A stretch of 64,000 bases of DNA from Anaerolineae bacterium (GCA_016926255.1 JAFGOY010000018.1:1-64000); one strand, 5' to 3'; positions 1-9,255 are shown, counted from the first letter of the stretch. The notes: a model not told the origin generated them from the sequence alone. Numbers and translations are program-made.

Positions 1-2
1 AT

Positions 3-48
3 GTTTAAGTCCCCTCGCCATGAGGGAGAGGGGATTTAGGGGTGAGGG
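3..48 (-). repeat. 46-bp dispersed palindromic repeat, copy 1
   Basis: Read on the minus strand, this stretch is base-for-base the same as 52721-52766. Its core is a small palindrome around CCTCTCCCTCATGGCGAGG. A shorter variant lies at 20577-20615. The perfect identity between copies 52 kb apart marks a recently spread intergenic repeat rather than a conserved regulatory site. The rest of 1-436 holds no gene I can support apart from a doubtful short ORF at 192-335. Confidence 0.8.
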
Positions 49-191
49 CCAGATCGAAAAATGCGGACTTATAGTTTTACAGTTCCTAATAAAGTACTGG
101 ACTTTCGTTACTGTCAGTATAGCTGGATTGGAAGGGGAGAAAGAAGTGAGGCTGTACTGAGCAGGCCAATCCTGTTCTGAGAAGTACCCTG

Positions 192-335
192 ATGCTGAAG
201 TCCATTACACAGCCAGCACCTGACTTACAAGCTTTCATCCAATCGCTGAACCTGCCGCTCAATCAGGCGCAGGAGCAACATAGCAGGGCTGGCGAACTTG
301 TAAAAGCATTGTGTCCTTCTCAACTATCTTTATAG
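192..335 (+). pseudogene. Possible transposase N-terminal remnant (47 codons)
   Basis: A short open frame (ATG to TAG) encodes a 47-residue peptide rich in Leu and Gln, with the stretch LQAFIQSLNLPLNQAQEQH. The composition and spacing recall the N-terminal helix of some DDE transposases of the IS4/IS701 type, but the match is from memory and weak. There is no terminal repeat nearby and no downstream catalytic region. It could equally be a random ORF. Confidence 0.2.
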
Positions 336-436
336 TATAGAAGCACATTTCTAACCAGATTCACCGGATGATTTACTATGGAATCTGCCGTTACCCCGTA
401 ACACCAAAATACTTCATCTAAGAACTTCTCCGCCGA

Positions 437-991
437 TTACGTTAGTGCGAAGGCCCCCCAGACGATCAGGCAGATAGCAACCAGCTTTTCATGCACCTCC
501 GATACTTCTCCAGACTTCTCTACCGAGGCGCTGCGCGCCTTATGACGATTCAATGTGATACTGCCACCACCGGGAAGCTCCATGAAATATTGGGCACCAC
601 CACCGGCAACAGCCGCACCGACCAGGCCGCCTATAGCTGCACCTGCCAGCTCCCGTCCTTTCCCCTCGCTGGTGATTTGAGCTATGGTCTCACCGGCAGC
701 ATCCATCACATGAACATCGAGGCTGGTAAATCCCCCTCCAAGATAAATCTTCCCAACTTCACCCCCTTCCGGTGAGACGGCGTTGAAGGTTATCGATTGT
801 TTATCTCGCGTGGGGTTCAAAACATAGCTCAACTGCTTACGTTTTTCATCGGCATAAATTTGAGTGGGTTTACGCTGCGCATTGGTGACATTGACGATAC
901 CGTATAGAACGGTTTCGCCTGCAGCGTCAACGATATGGATATTGCGTTTCGCACTTTGCCCTTTTGATGTAACTGTTAAAGGGAAATTCAT
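437..991 (-). CDS. LURP-one-related / scramblase-like (tubby fold) protein
   Basis: The 184-residue product begins FPLTVTSKGQSAKRNIHIVD and goes on with paired 'VxDAAGET' strands (about residues 20-27 and 96-103). It then has a glycine-rich helix (GAAIGGLVGAAVAGGGAQYF, about 117-136) and a hydrophobic C-terminal end. This order resembles the bacterial LURP-one-related family, which folds as a twelve-stranded beta barrel around a C-terminal helix like tubby and phospholipid scramblase. Two ATG codons are adjacent; the second (991) lies at better distance from an AAGGGG ribosome site. The gene stands alone and no substrate can be named. Family assignment is moderate. Confidence 0.5.
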   Translation of the reverse strand: MNFPLTVTSKGQSAKRNIHIVDAAGETVLYGIVNVTNAQRKPTQIYADEKRKQLSYVLNPTRDKQSITFNAVSPEGGEVGKIYLGGGFTSLDVHVMDAAGETIAQITSEGKGRELAGAAIGGLVGAAVAGGGAQYFMELPGGGSITLNRHKARSASVEKSGEVSEVHEKLVAICLIVWGAFALT

Positions 992-1128
992 CATCAGCCC
1001 CTTCTACTTTTGATAAATTCCTGGACGTTAGCTTATCAGTATAGTGGCTTTTATTCATAAGCCAAGCTGGTACTTCATTTTTCCCCGTGGTAGGCAAACT
1101 GCTGCCGGTGACCCTCAATCGCGCACCT

Positions 1129-2364
1129 TCAATCTGTACAATTTGTAATGAGCGGTTCGTTGCGTATCTGTGTGAACGCTTGCAATGCGACAGCCCCAAA
1201 CAGAATTGCACAACCTCGATAGATAGTAGTCAGAGTCATCAGTTTTGCATTGAGCAAGCTCAATGCCACCGGGGGGCCCAGAGTGCTGCCCAGATCACCT
1301 ATTGTAAAGATGATCCCCAGAGCACGGCCACGCTGGGTGTTGTCAACCCGATCCCCGGCAATAGCCGGGACAAGCGATTGCACACTACCGCCAGTCACGG
1401 CTGCAGTAAACGCACCGATGATCGATAGGATGAACAAATCTGCACTCATTAACCACACACCGATGCCCCCGATCAATGTGCTGACGGCAATCACAACCCA
1501 GCGGCGACCCACTCTATCAGATATTCGACCGGCTAATGAGGCACTGATAATGCTCACAACTGTGCGTAAAGCGACGATCCCGCCGGTTAAAGTGGCAAGC
1601 GGCACAAGCCGGTTGAAAAGGCTCAGACCTGCATCAAAGTATTGTGACAGCCATAGGATGGAGGTCGCAGCAAGTACGCCAGCAAACACAAAACGCATCA
1701 TAAACAGCGGGACTGATGCTGTTAAAGAGATGCGCCAGGGAAACATTCCCCCGGGGTTGTCCTCCTCAGCTTTTTGGCTCTCAGGCGCAATACTGGCCGT
1801 CCGTGTTTCAGGTAAGAAAAACAACCAGAGCAGCGCCGCTGCCCCGATCAAACCGGCGCAGACCCATAAACCGCCTCGAAAGCCGAACAGATCAGTGAAC
1901 AACCCTCCGAGAAACGATGAAGCAGCCACACCTGAAAAGAACCACGTCTGATATTGCCCGCTGTAGCGACCGCGATTTTCGTCTGTGGAAATATCAAGGA
2001 TAACAGCATTGCCGCCAATCCATAACAGTGACCATGCTACACCCCACGAGATACGCCCAATCAGCAAAGACCAGAAGCCTGTCCCCACCGCATAGATCAC
2101 ACTGGACAGTGCCCCCAAAAACAATGAAGTGACCAGCAGTCCGCGCCGGGGCAGCCGGTCATAAAGCAGCCCCACCGGACTGTTGAGAACAAGCCGAATG
2201 GCACGATTAACACCCAGTAAAAACCCGACCATCGCCAGCGTGATCCCGGCCTGACTGGCAATATCTGGATTGGGCAACACCGTGTAAAGGGTGGCATCAC
2301 CAAGTAATGAAATCGCTGTACCTATGCCAAGGAGTATGAGCACTTTGCGTGAGGAGGGTGACAA
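1129..2364 (-). CDS. Major facilitator superfamily transporter
   Basis: About twelve hydrophobic segments are visible, with the MFS loop-2 signature form GLLYDRLPRRGLL and its second-half counterpart SLAGRISDRVGRRWV. It should be an inner-membrane secondary transporter, possibly drug or sugar efflux; the substrate is unknown. The open frame extends upstream to 2520, but the first 35 or so codons lie opposite a DNA polymerase gene remnant (2464-2618). A TTG at 2364 preceded by AAAGG nine bases upstream gives the usual short cytoplasmic tail before helix 1, so I place the start there. GTG codons at 2424 and 2343 are alternatives. Product 411 aa. Confidence 0.8.
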   Translation of the reverse strand: MSPSSRKVLILLGIGTAISLLGDATLYTVLPNPDIASQAGITLAMVGFLLGVNRAIRLVLNSPVGLLYDRLPRRGLLVTSLFLGALSSVIYAVGTGFWSLLIGRISWGVAWSLLWIGGNAVILDISTDENRGRYSGQYQTWFFSGVAASSFLGGLFTDLFGFRGGLWVCAGLIGAAALLWLFFLPETRTASIAPESQKAEEDNPGGMFPWRISLTASVPLFMMRFVFAGVLAATSILWLSQYFDAGLSLFNRLVPLATLTGGIVALRTVVSIISASLAGRISDRVGRRWVVIAVSTLIGGIGVWLMSADLFILSIIGAFTAAVTGGSVQSLVPAIAGDRVDNTQRGRALGIIFTIGDLGSTLGPPVALSLLNAKLMTLTTIYRGCAILFGAVALQAFTQIRNEPLITNCTD

Positions 2365-2463
2365 TATACATAGCCTTTCAACGATAAAGCAAGGCAGCTG
2401 ACTGAGATACTGAACATTTGGCACACTCAGTATAGTCCTTTTTGAGAGTTGAGCGGCATCGAC

Positions 2464-2618
2464 CACGCCGGATTGAGCAACACCTTCCCGATCGTAGGGG
2501 ATATCATGCACTGCGCTCACGAACAGGGTATCCGCGCCCAGGGACGCGGTTCGGCAGCCAATCGCTGGCAGCCTGCCTGCCAGGTATCACACGCGTCGAT
2601 CCGGTGGTGCCTGCGAAT
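2464..2618 (+). pseudogene. Fragment of DNA polymerase III alpha / DnaE2-type gene, frameshifted
   Basis: One frame reads PIVGDIMHCAHEQGI then RAQGRGSAAN up to base 2562. The frame one base back continues SLAACLPGITRVDPV. Joined, they match the C-family polymerase motif (IVWDI..A...GI..QGRGSAANS..AY.LGIT.VDP), as in error-prone DnaE2/ImuC. The two frames share base 2562, so a single base has been lost there. Only about 50 codons remain. No other part of dnaE2, imuB or imuA is present. The piece overlaps, on the opposite strand, the 5' extension of the neighbouring MFS frame. Confidence 0.7.
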
Positions 2619-2835
2619 ATGGAGGATAATCAAAATGGCGTTGCATAGAAGATGATTTGAGGCAAAATGCCGGTCTGCTGAGCCGAATATTGCCGTATGG
2701 TACGAAAATTAGAGAATGAAGCGTAATGAGTCACGTCCCCTGTTTCTAGGGAGTACCAATTCCCGCTATAATAAACATAATTCAAGCTCACCCACCAGCA
2801 AGTAACGCAAAACCGTTGTGCCGAGGGCAACCATC

Positions 2836-3744
2836 ATGCCAGAACAGGACAGGCAGCGACAGGTACTGTACAGCCTTCTTGGGGATCTTCCCCCAAAGGA
2901 TCGCTTGATTCGCTCGACAGTTGTGGAGCAGGGCGAACGTGACGGGTATATCCTGGAGAAACTTGTTTTAGACCTCAATGGCATCGAACCCGTACCGGCC
3001 TATTTTATTAAGCCCGGAAACACTGACCAGCCCAGACCATGCATACTTTACAATCATGCCCACGGAGGAAATTACCTCCTGGGAAAAGATGAATTGCTTC
3101 TGGGTCGGCAGGAACTGTGTGCGCCTCCCTACGCACAGGCGCTCACCTCCGAAGGATGGGGAGTGTTGTGTATTGATGCCTGGGTTTTCGGCGAACGGCG
3201 CGGACGGTCGGAGTCTGAGGTCTTCAAGGAAATGCTCTGGAAAGGCCAGGTGCTCTGGGGTGCGATGGTATACGATAGCCTGCGCGCCCTGGATTATCTC
3301 GTCTCGCGCCCCGATGTTGATGCAGAAAGAATCGGAACCATTGGCCTGTCGATGGGAAGCACCATGGCCTGGTGGACTGCCGCGCTGGACACGCGGATCA
3401 AAGTATGCGTGGACATCTGCTGTCTGACGGACTATGACGCCCTGATTGCTTCCAGGGGACTCGACGGACACGGCATATACTACTATGTGCCGTCACTTCT
3501 CAGGCATTTCACAACCGCACAGATCAACGCGCTGATTGCTCCGCGACCGCACTTAGGTCTGGCTGGCAACTATGACCGGCTTACTCCTCCTGCCGGGCTG
3601 GATCGGATTGACCGGGAATTGAGACAGGTCTATGAGGCTCTGGGAGCAAAAGATGCCTGGCAGATGAGGCGATACGAAACCGGCCACTTTGAGAACGCAG
3701 TCATGCGGTCGGAAATTATCGCATTCTTGAAGAAGTGGCTTTAA
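2836..3744 (+). CDS. Alpha/beta hydrolase, dienelactone-hydrolase/acetyl-xylan-esterase-like
   Basis: The 302-residue protein has the oxyanion-loop motif NHAHGGN (about residues 72-78), the nucleophile elbow GLSMGS (Ser near residue 168), a late Asp in GNYDRLTPP and a C-terminal His in ETGHFEN. That is a complete Ser-Asp-His order for an alpha/beta hydrolase. No signal peptide is seen, so it should act in the cytoplasm on an ester or similar bond; the substrate is unknown. The frame opens at a GTG (2818), but the ATG at 2836 has GAGG nine bases upstream and is preferred. It converges with the GHMP kinase gene. Confidence 0.8.
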   Translation: MPEQDRQRQVLYSLLGDLPPKDRLIRSTVVEQGERDGYILEKLVLDLNGIEPVPAYFIKPGNTDQPRPCILYNHAHGGNYLLGKDELLLGRQELCAPPYAQALTSEGWGVLCIDAWVFGERRGRSESEVFKEMLWKGQVLWGAMVYDSLRALDYLVSRPDVDAERIGTIGLSMGSTMAWWTAALDTRIKVCVDICCLTDYDALIASRGLDGHGIYYYVPSLLRHFTTAQINALIAPRPHLGLAGNYDRLTPPAGLDRIDRELRQVYEALGAKDAWQMRRYETGHFENAVMRSEIIAFLKKWL

Positions 3745-3805
3745 CATTCTGAGACTTGACAAGAATGATTGGAGGTAATCAAATCCAGCGAAACCCCCAC
3801 GCGAT

Positions 3806-3853
3806 TCTGTTCCCTCTCCCTGATAGGGGGAGGGACAGGGAGGGGGTGAAATC
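3806..3853. repeat. Palindromic repeat related to the 46-bp family
   Basis: CCCTCTCCCTGATAGGGGGAGG followed by a purine-rich arm matches the general pattern of the copies at 3-48 and 20577. It occupies the gap between two convergent genes. Confidence 0.5.
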
Positions 3854-3923
3854 AGCGCGTTCTCTTTTGTTAAACAACATTATTCTGCAAATTCCCCCCG
3901 GCTCCTGAATACTCTTTTCCCCG

Positions 3924-4937
3924 TTAATCGTCATATATCCGGGGCTTGATCACCCGCGATCCAATGCGTGACATCTCAGTACGCAGCTGCTCAAGCATTG
4001 CCTTTCCCTCATAGGTGCCAATAATCGACCCGCCCGAACCGGCGAACTTGGCACTGGCCCCGCACTTCCGGGCAGTCTCCACCATCTGTATCTGCCAATC
4101 CGGCAGCCGACAGACTGCGCAGCGGGTGTCAAAATTCTCGTCGATGAGTTCGCCCAATCGAGCCACATCGCCCTTGATGAGCGCATCGCACCCTTCGGCA
4201 GCCAGTGCCGCGAAGTGCCCTATGGCATTCACTATCACTTCATCACCACGCAGGAATCGCCCGCGCAGATCGTTGTGGAAGACTTCGGTTGGCTCGCTGA
4301 GTGCGGTGTGGATGGCCAGGTAGAGCGGCGGCTGATCACTGAGTTGCAGCGGCTCGTAAGTATAATGTACCAGGCCATTTATATGGCGCTCCTGGCTCCG
4401 ATCAAAATCCATGTAGACGAAGTTCTCGTAGCACTGTATGACGCGGTCTTGCAGCCCGCCGCCGATTCCCAGCTCTTCCAGTTCGACAGATAAAGCGAAG
4501 GTCGGCTGGATTTCAAGCGGCATGTCGATCCCGTAATATTCCAGCAGGCAGCGCAGCGTGGCAATGATGATCGAGCTGGAGCCAGCCAACCCGACCTGGC
4601 GGGGGATGTTTGTCTCATAGCGAATGGAGAAATTGCGCTTGTGCAGCGTAAGGGCTTGTGCCCGGCAGTATTCCACAAAGCGTTTGATGGTTGCCTTGAT
4701 CAGCCGGATGCCGCCATAATAGCCGTGCAGTTGTACGTCGCTGGCAAGGTCCTGAATCGAGCGAAAAGCGGCGCGGTCGTTTTGTGCCAGGACGATTTCG
4801 ACATTGTCCCACTCATATAAAACCACGTCTGTCCAGAAATTGCGCACGCTGACCGAAATAGTCTTGCCATTGTAACCATCAGAAGGGTTGCCAAGCAGTC
4901 CGGCACGGGCAAAAATCCGCTTGCGGATGATCTCCAT
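3924..4937 (-). CDS. GHMP-family sugar kinase, glucuronokinase-like
   Basis: The 337-residue protein has all three GHMP kinase motifs: N-terminal FARAGLLGNPSDGYNGKTIS (about 9-28), the phosphate loop QVGLAGSSSIII (about 114-125), and C-terminal KFAGSGGSIIG (about 304-314). The N-terminal motif is strikingly like that of plant glucuronokinase, which phosphorylates D-glucuronate at C1. The start lies only three bases after the stop of the uridylyltransferase gene upstream, so the two are one operon. Together they could make UDP-glucuronate, or another UDP-sugar, from the free sugar: kinase first, then uridylyl transfer. Other GHMP substrates (galactose-like sugars, heptose) are not excluded. 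Confidence 0.75.
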   Translation of the reverse strand: MEIIRKRIFARAGLLGNPSDGYNGKTISVSVRNFWTDVVLYEWDNVEIVLAQNDRAAFRSIQDLASDVQLHGYYGGIRLIKATIKRFVEYCRAQALTLHKRNFSIRYETNIPRQVGLAGSSSIIIATLRCLLEYYGIDMPLEIQPTFALSVELEELGIGGGLQDRVIQCYENFVYMDFDRSQERHINGLVHYTYEPLQLSDQPPLYLAIHTALSEPTEVFHNDLRGRFLRGDEVIVNAIGHFAALAAEGCDALIKGDVARLGELIDENFDTRCAVCRLPDWQIQMVETARKCGASAKFAGSGGSIIGTYEGKAMLEQLRTEMSRIGSRVIKPRIYDD

Positions 4938-4940
4938 TGC

Positions 4941-5816
4941 TTATTCCCCATTCAACGAGCTAATGTATTCGCGCAGCGATGCACCGTACTTCTCATCTGC
5001 CAGAGCGAATTCGATAAACGCCTGGAAGTATGACTCGAAATTACCGATATCGTAGCGGCGCTCGCCATCCTTCAGGCGCACCCCGTAGACTTTTTCCCCA
5101 TCTTCGATCATCAGCTTGATCGCATCGGTTAGTTGAATCTCGTTCCCCTTGCCCGGCCTGGTGCGATCCAGCGCGTCGAAGATCTTCGGCGTAAAAATGT
5201 ATCTTGCCGCAACGGCGAGATTGCTGGGGGCTTCGTCCAGGTCTGGCTTTTCGATGATATCCAGCAGCCTGAAGAACTCATCGTCACTCTCGGGCTGAGC
5301 GATGCCGTATTGAGGAATCTCGTTTTCCGGCACCACGTCGAAGGCGATCACCGCTGCGCAGCCGTATTCGTCAAAGCACGCCTCCATGCGCTCGACGATA
5401 TCGCTTTCCGCGTTCAGCCCGATCAGCGAGTCCCCCAGTGCGACCACAAACGGCTCATTGCCGACAAACGAACGGGCACACAGAATCGCATGCCCCAGGC
5501 CAAGCAGTTGCCGCTGGCGCGTGTAGTAGTACTGCACGTGAAGGCGGTCGAATTCGAGTTCGTTGAGCAGTTCCTCTTTGCCATTTTCACGCAGAGTCTG
5601 CACCAGTTCGTGGTTGATGTCGAAATGGTTTTCGATGGATGTCTTGCCGGGGCCGGTGATGAACAGCACCTCGGCGATGCCCACCTGGATCAACTCCTCG
5701 ACGACATGCTGGACAATCGGCTTGCGTCCCACCGGGAGCATTTCTTTGGGCTGGGATTTCGTGGCTGGCAGCAGTCGTGTGCCTAAACCGGCTACAGGTA
5801 TAACAGCATTCTTCAT
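4941..5816 (-). CDS. galU: UTP--glucose-1-phosphate uridylyltransferase family (GalU-type)
   Basis: The protein starts MKNAVIPVAGLGTRLLPATK, the nucleotide-binding signature of GalU-type enzymes, followed by QPKEMLPVGRKPIVQHVVEE. It also has the conserved ALGDSLI and DIIEKPDLDEAPSNLA. It joins UTP and a sugar-1-phosphate to give a UDP-sugar and pyrophosphate in the cytoplasm. Length (291 aa) is normal. The frame opens ten codons earlier, but the ATG at 5816 has AAGGA seven bases upstream. It is the first gene of an operon with the glucuronokinase-like gene, which suggests a broad-specificity or glucuronate-1-phosphate role beside, or instead of, plain UDP-glucose synthesis. Confidence 0.9.
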   Translation of the reverse strand: MKNAVIPVAGLGTRLLPATKSQPKEMLPVGRKPIVQHVVEELIQVGIAEVLFITGPGKTSIENHFDINHELVQTLRENGKEELLNELEFDRLHVQYYYTRQRQLLGLGHAILCARSFVGNEPFVVALGDSLIGLNAESDIVERMEACFDEYGCAAVIAFDVVPENEIPQYGIAQPESDDEFFRLLDIIEKPDLDEAPSNLAVAARYIFTPKIFDALDRTRPGKGNEIQLTDAIKLMIEDGEKVYGVRLKDGERRYDIGNFESYFQAFIEFALADEKYGASLREYISSLNGE

Positions 5817-5914
5817 ATCGCTTTCCTTGCGAAGATGTTGTTGCAAAAAGTCAGAAAAAGGAGAAGGTACTTACACGTAGATCAGGTTGCCGTACTCCTC
5901 GACGCTATCAGTAT

Positions 5915-5951
5915 AAAACAAAAAAGCCGCGCGGACGAAATCCACGCGGCT
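5915..5951 (-). terminator. Intrinsic terminator after the CPBP protease gene
   Basis: On the minus strand AGCCGCGTGG pairs with CCGCGCGGCT across a 7-base loop, allowing one G-U pair. The stem runs straight into TTTTTTGTTTT. It sits about 110 bases past the stop of the CPBP gene and before the uridylyltransferase gene. Confidence 0.8.
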
Positions 5952-6060
5952 CTGACACCATTTCCCTTCGATCAAGTAATACGGATCGACAAACTGCGCC
6001 AACTCGATGATCTCCCCCAAATCTGGGGGAGATGGGTCGTAGACCCAGAGGGGGTTTAAG

Positions 6061-6894
6061 CTACCCCTTCTTCCGCCGCCTGAACGCCCACATCCCGACC
6101 GCCACGATCAGCACGATATGCAGCACGCCGTCCATCCCCGGCGTGAGCCAGAACTCGCCCCGGTTGATCGTGATGAATCCGCCGGTCAGCAGCGCCACGA
6201 CGACGGCATTATCGATATTATGCATGATCCACGTCGGCCACACCGATCCCGTCGCCAGCCTGATCTCGCCGAAGATGATCGCCGAGGCGATGATCCCCAC
6301 AATCGCCATCGGGATGAACAGGCTCATGCTGCGCGGCGTCATCGAACTGATTTCCTCCGGCGTCAGCAGCGCCAGCCAGTAGGGCACGTGCCACACTCCC
6401 CAGATCGTACCCGTGATCAGGTGATTGGTCAGCGGCTTGACGCCCATCGAATCCAGGCGCGGGGTCAGGTAGCCGCGCCACCCAAATTCCTCGAAGATGT
6501 TCTTGAGCAGCACCGCGCCCAGCTGCGCCCCGAAAACTGCAAGGTACGCGCCAAACGATTTCCCCGTCAGGCTGATCGCCCCCACCGCTACCCCGATCAG
6601 CAGCACCACCCCGACTACCAGTGGGTAGATCAATATACTGGCGAGATACCAGAACCAGTTACCCTTGAAATGCGGGCCAAGTCCCAGGTCTTTCCAGCCG
6701 TCGCCAAAGAGCAGACGCAGCAGCACCATCGCCACGACCGGCGCGATAATGAACAGCAGCAGCCCCAACTGCCGCGACTCTTCGGTACCGTCCTGCGCCA
6801 GGAAATACCCGATCCAGCCGAAGGCGATCACAATTACGACAAAGATGATGATATTACGCACCGATCCCCTGTTGTCGTGGGTTTGTTCGCTCAT
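6061..6894 (-). CDS. CPBP-family intramembrane glutamic endopeptidase (Rce1/Abi-like)
   Basis: The 277-residue membrane protein has about eight hydrophobic segments. The CPBP motifs are present: motif 1 FEEFGWRGYLTPRL with the EExxxR glutamates (about residues 138-151), and motif 2 around WGVWHVPYW with the conserved His. These enzymes cleave within the membrane; bacterial members have roles in prenyl-protein processing, bacteriocin immunity or protein quality control, and nothing here picks one. It is divergent from the membrane protein at 7037, sharing a 142-base promoter region. Confidence 0.85.
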   Translation of the reverse strand: MSEQTHDNRGSVRNIIIFVVIVIAFGWIGYFLAQDGTEESRQLGLLLFIIAPVVAMVLLRLLFGDGWKDLGLGPHFKGNWFWYLASILIYPLVVGVVLLIGVAVGAISLTGKSFGAYLAVFGAQLGAVLLKNIFEEFGWRGYLTPRLDSMGVKPLTNHLITGTIWGVWHVPYWLALLTPEEISSMTPRSMSLFIPMAIVGIIASAIIFGEIRLATGSVWPTWIMHNIDNAVVVALLTGGFITINRGEFWLTPGMDGVLHIVLIVAVGMWAFRRRKKG

Positions 6895-7036
6895 CGATGA
6901 ACCTCCCTAAGCTAACGTGACTATCAACATTTACCGCCGGTCAGTATACAGGTCGATTTTTGCGGCGGCAAATCCGGCAACCAGAGTCCTGATCTGTGCG
7001 TATTGAATAATGATTGACCCTCGAAAGGAGATCGAG

Positions 7037-7867
7037 ATGACTGTAAAAACGCTCGACAATGCCGGTTCTGATTCGCGCCCCTGGCTCTGGCTGACCGTCC
7101 CCATCGTCGCCCTGCTGCTGATCGCCACCATCGGCGGCGTTGCCAACCCGGATATCTATCAGCGCGATACGCCATTCCTGACGGTGCAGATTCTCGCCCA
7201 GGACTATTTCTCGCTGACCGTCGTCGCTCTCCTGTTGACCATCTGCGCGATCCTCGCCCGGCGCGGATCATCCCGCGCGCTGATTCTCTGGATCGGTGCG
7301 CTGTTCTATCTGCTCTACAACTACATCGTGTATTGCTTCCACGTACAGTTCAACGCGCTGTTCCCGGTCTATGTCGGCCTGTTTGGCTGCATCACCTACG
7401 CGCTGATCTTCGGGATCGCTCAAGCCGATCACGCGCAGGCGAAGGCGTGCTACGGCGAAGACAAACCGGTGCGCGGATTCGCCGTCGTGCTTGCGCTGAT
7501 GGTTCCCCTGTTTTACACGCTTCAACTCGGCAAGGTGATCCCGGCGATCATCTCCGGCGGTGTTCCGGTGGAAGCAGTCGAGATGGGTATCCCCACCGAT
7601 TTCACCTCGGTGCTCGACATGGCGATCTACATGCCCCTGACCGGGCTGGCCGCCGTGATGCTCTGGCAGCGCCGCCCGCTTGGTTACACGCTCGGCGGCG
7701 CGATATTCGCCACCTATGCGATCATGATGAGCATGCTCGTCGTCACCTATCTGATCGAGCCACGTTTTGGTTTTGATGTCGTGCCGGGTGATATCGTCCT
7801 GACCGTTTCACTGTCGGCGCTGTGGATCGGCCTGACCACATGGTATCTACTCCGAATGAGAAGATGA
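7037..7867 (+). CDS. Seven-to-eight-helix membrane protein of unknown function
   Basis: I do not recognise this family. The 276-residue product has about eight hydrophobic segments and charged short loops. It is clearly paralogous to the protein at 30802-31650: both share an N-terminal W-x-W-x-T-x-P-I-V segment, an 'ARGS.RA..LW.G.L.Y..Y.Y..Y.F.V.FNALF.VY' core (about residues 80-125) and similar length. The ATG at 7037 has AAGGAG seven bases upstream; the longer frame from 7010 is not needed. A weak chance exists that it forms an operon with the MFS gene 82 bases downstream. Confidence 0.7.
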   Translation: MTVKTLDNAGSDSRPWLWLTVPIVALLLIATIGGVANPDIYQRDTPFLTVQILAQDYFSLTVVALLLTICAILARRGSSRALILWIGALFYLLYNYIVYCFHVQFNALFPVYVGLFGCITYALIFGIAQADHAQAKACYGEDKPVRGFAVVLALMVPLFYTLQLGKVIPAIISGGVPVEAVEMGIPTDFTSVLDMAIYMPLTGLAAVMLWQRRPLGYTLGGAIFATYAIMMSMLVVTYLIEPRFGFDVVPGDIVLTVSLSALWIGLTTWYLLRMRR

Positions 7868-7949
7868 ACAAGGCGTGACTGTCTCCATTTGACGATCTCC
7901 CCGATCCCCCCTACACTTTCCCAATCAACTGATCCCAGGAGACGCGCCC

Positions 7950-9149
7950 ATGACCCAATCGAAAACCACCCGCTATGCGATGTTCGGCTCGCTGTATTTC
8001 TCGCAGGGAACCATCCTCAGCTATTTCACCGCCCTGAATGCGATCTACTTTCTCTCAAAAGGCCTTTCGATGACCGACGTGGGCATCTTCGCCTCGATTG
8101 CGTTGATCCCCTTCGTCGTTAAGATATTCCTGGGGATGCTCAGCGACCGGGTCAACCTGTTCGGGATGGGGCACCGCAAGCCCTATATCCTGCTCGGTCT
8201 GATCGTTCAGGTCGCCTGCCTGATCGTCGTCCCCTTCATCGACCCCGCCCGCTATTATTGGGGCTTCGTCGCGGTCGCCTTCATCCTCCAGATGGGCATG
8301 GCGCTCTACGATACCTGCACCGACGGCCTCGCCCTCGATACCACCCCTGAAGACGAGCAGGGCACCATCCAGGGCTTCATGGTCGGGGGACGTGCTCTCG
8401 GTGTGGTGATTACTGCCTCTGTAGTCGGGCTTCTGGCCGAATACGTCGGCTGGATAGCCGTGTTCTGGCTGCTGGGCCTGTTTACCCTCGTCCCGATCCC
8501 GTTCGTGATCGCGATCAAAGAATCGGAGCGGCCCGTCGAGCGGGCCTTCGATTGGCGCGCCTTTGCCGCCTTCAAGCAGCGAACGATCATCGCGCTGGCG
8601 GGGGTCGGGTTCCTGTTCTTCCTGGTGATCGCGGGGGCGAATCAACTGGTCAACCCGTTCCTGCAAACGGAGTTCAACATATCGCTCTCGCAGGCAGGTT
8701 ATTACACCACCCTCTGGGGAATCGGCGTGGTGCTGGGCGGCGTGCTCGGTGGCAGCCTGATCAACAAGGCCGGAAAGCGAAACAGCACCCTGATCGCGCT
8801 GGGGATATCGTTTGTATCGGTGCTGGTGCTGGCCTTCATCCTTTCCCCGGTGATGGCCTGGCCGCTGGTCTGGTTGTTCGGGCTGGCCTACGGGACCTAC
8901 CAGACGGTGTATTTTGCGCTGGCGATGAACTACACCGATACGCGGATCGCCGCCTCGATGTTCTCGATCCTGATGGCGATCACCAATATCGCCCAGGGCG
9001 CGGGGATGGCCTTATGTGGCTTCCTCGCCGATTCGGTCGGCTTCCGCTGGACGTTTATCATCGTCACCCTGTTCAATCTGCTGGCCCTGCCGCTGCTGCC
9101 TATCGTGTTTGGGAAGAAGGAGCAGGTGCCGGATTATGAGACGGTGTAG
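7950..9149 (+). CDS. MFS transporter, AmpG/SLC33-like
   Basis: The 399-residue protein has twelve predicted helices. FLGMLSDRVNLFGMGHRKPYILLG is the loop-2 MFS signature in the form seen in AmpG (muropeptide permease), acetyl-CoA (SLC33) and related folate/biopterin-type carriers, where 'GRRKP(Y/W)I' follows the SDR motif. The helix-5 region GTIQGFMVGGRALG fits as well. AGGAG lies eight bases before the ATG. Substrate cannot be read from sequence; cell-wall fragment uptake is one possibility. Confidence 0.8.
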   Translation: MTQSKTTRYAMFGSLYFSQGTILSYFTALNAIYFLSKGLSMTDVGIFASIALIPFVVKIFLGMLSDRVNLFGMGHRKPYILLGLIVQVACLIVVPFIDPARYYWGFVAVAFILQMGMALYDTCTDGLALDTTPEDEQGTIQGFMVGGRALGVVITASVVGLLAEYVGWIAVFWLLGLFTLVPIPFVIAIKESERPVERAFDWRAFAAFKQRTIIALAGVGFLFFLVIAGANQLVNPFLQTEFNISLSQAGYYTTLWGIGVVLGGVLGGSLINKAGKRNSTLIALGISFVSVLVLAFILSPVMAWPLVWLFGLAYGTYQTVYFALAMNYTDTRIAASMFSILMAITNIAQGAGMALCGFLADSVGFRWTFIIVTLFNLLALPLLPIVFGKKEQVPDYETV

Positions 9150-9164
9150 AACTCCCACCTGACC

Positions 9165-9255
9165 TCGCCCCGACCACAGGTCGGTACCCGGTCTTTCCTC
9201 CCCCTTGCAAGGGGGAGGAGTCGAACCAGAAGGTTCGGCGGAGGGGGTTCAGTAC
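9165..9255. repeat. Mosaic of short palindromes in the gene gap
   Basis: The gap contains GACCACAGGTCGGT, CCTCCCCCTTGCAAGGGGGAGG and GAACCAGAAGGTTCGGC in series, each a small inverted repeat. The same style of repeat is found at 6005, 16260, 37330, 39395, 56385 and 59635. Confidence 0.6.

Noticed and set aside
1250..1951. 233-codon plus-strand frame
   Set aside because: Antisense to the MFS transporter; Pro/Arg/Thr-rich with no domain.
2442..2655. Two overlapping 68-codon plus-strand frames as small genes
   Set aside because: Neither is a gene by itself; together they rebuild a polymerase motif across a frameshift and are reported as one pseudogene fragment.
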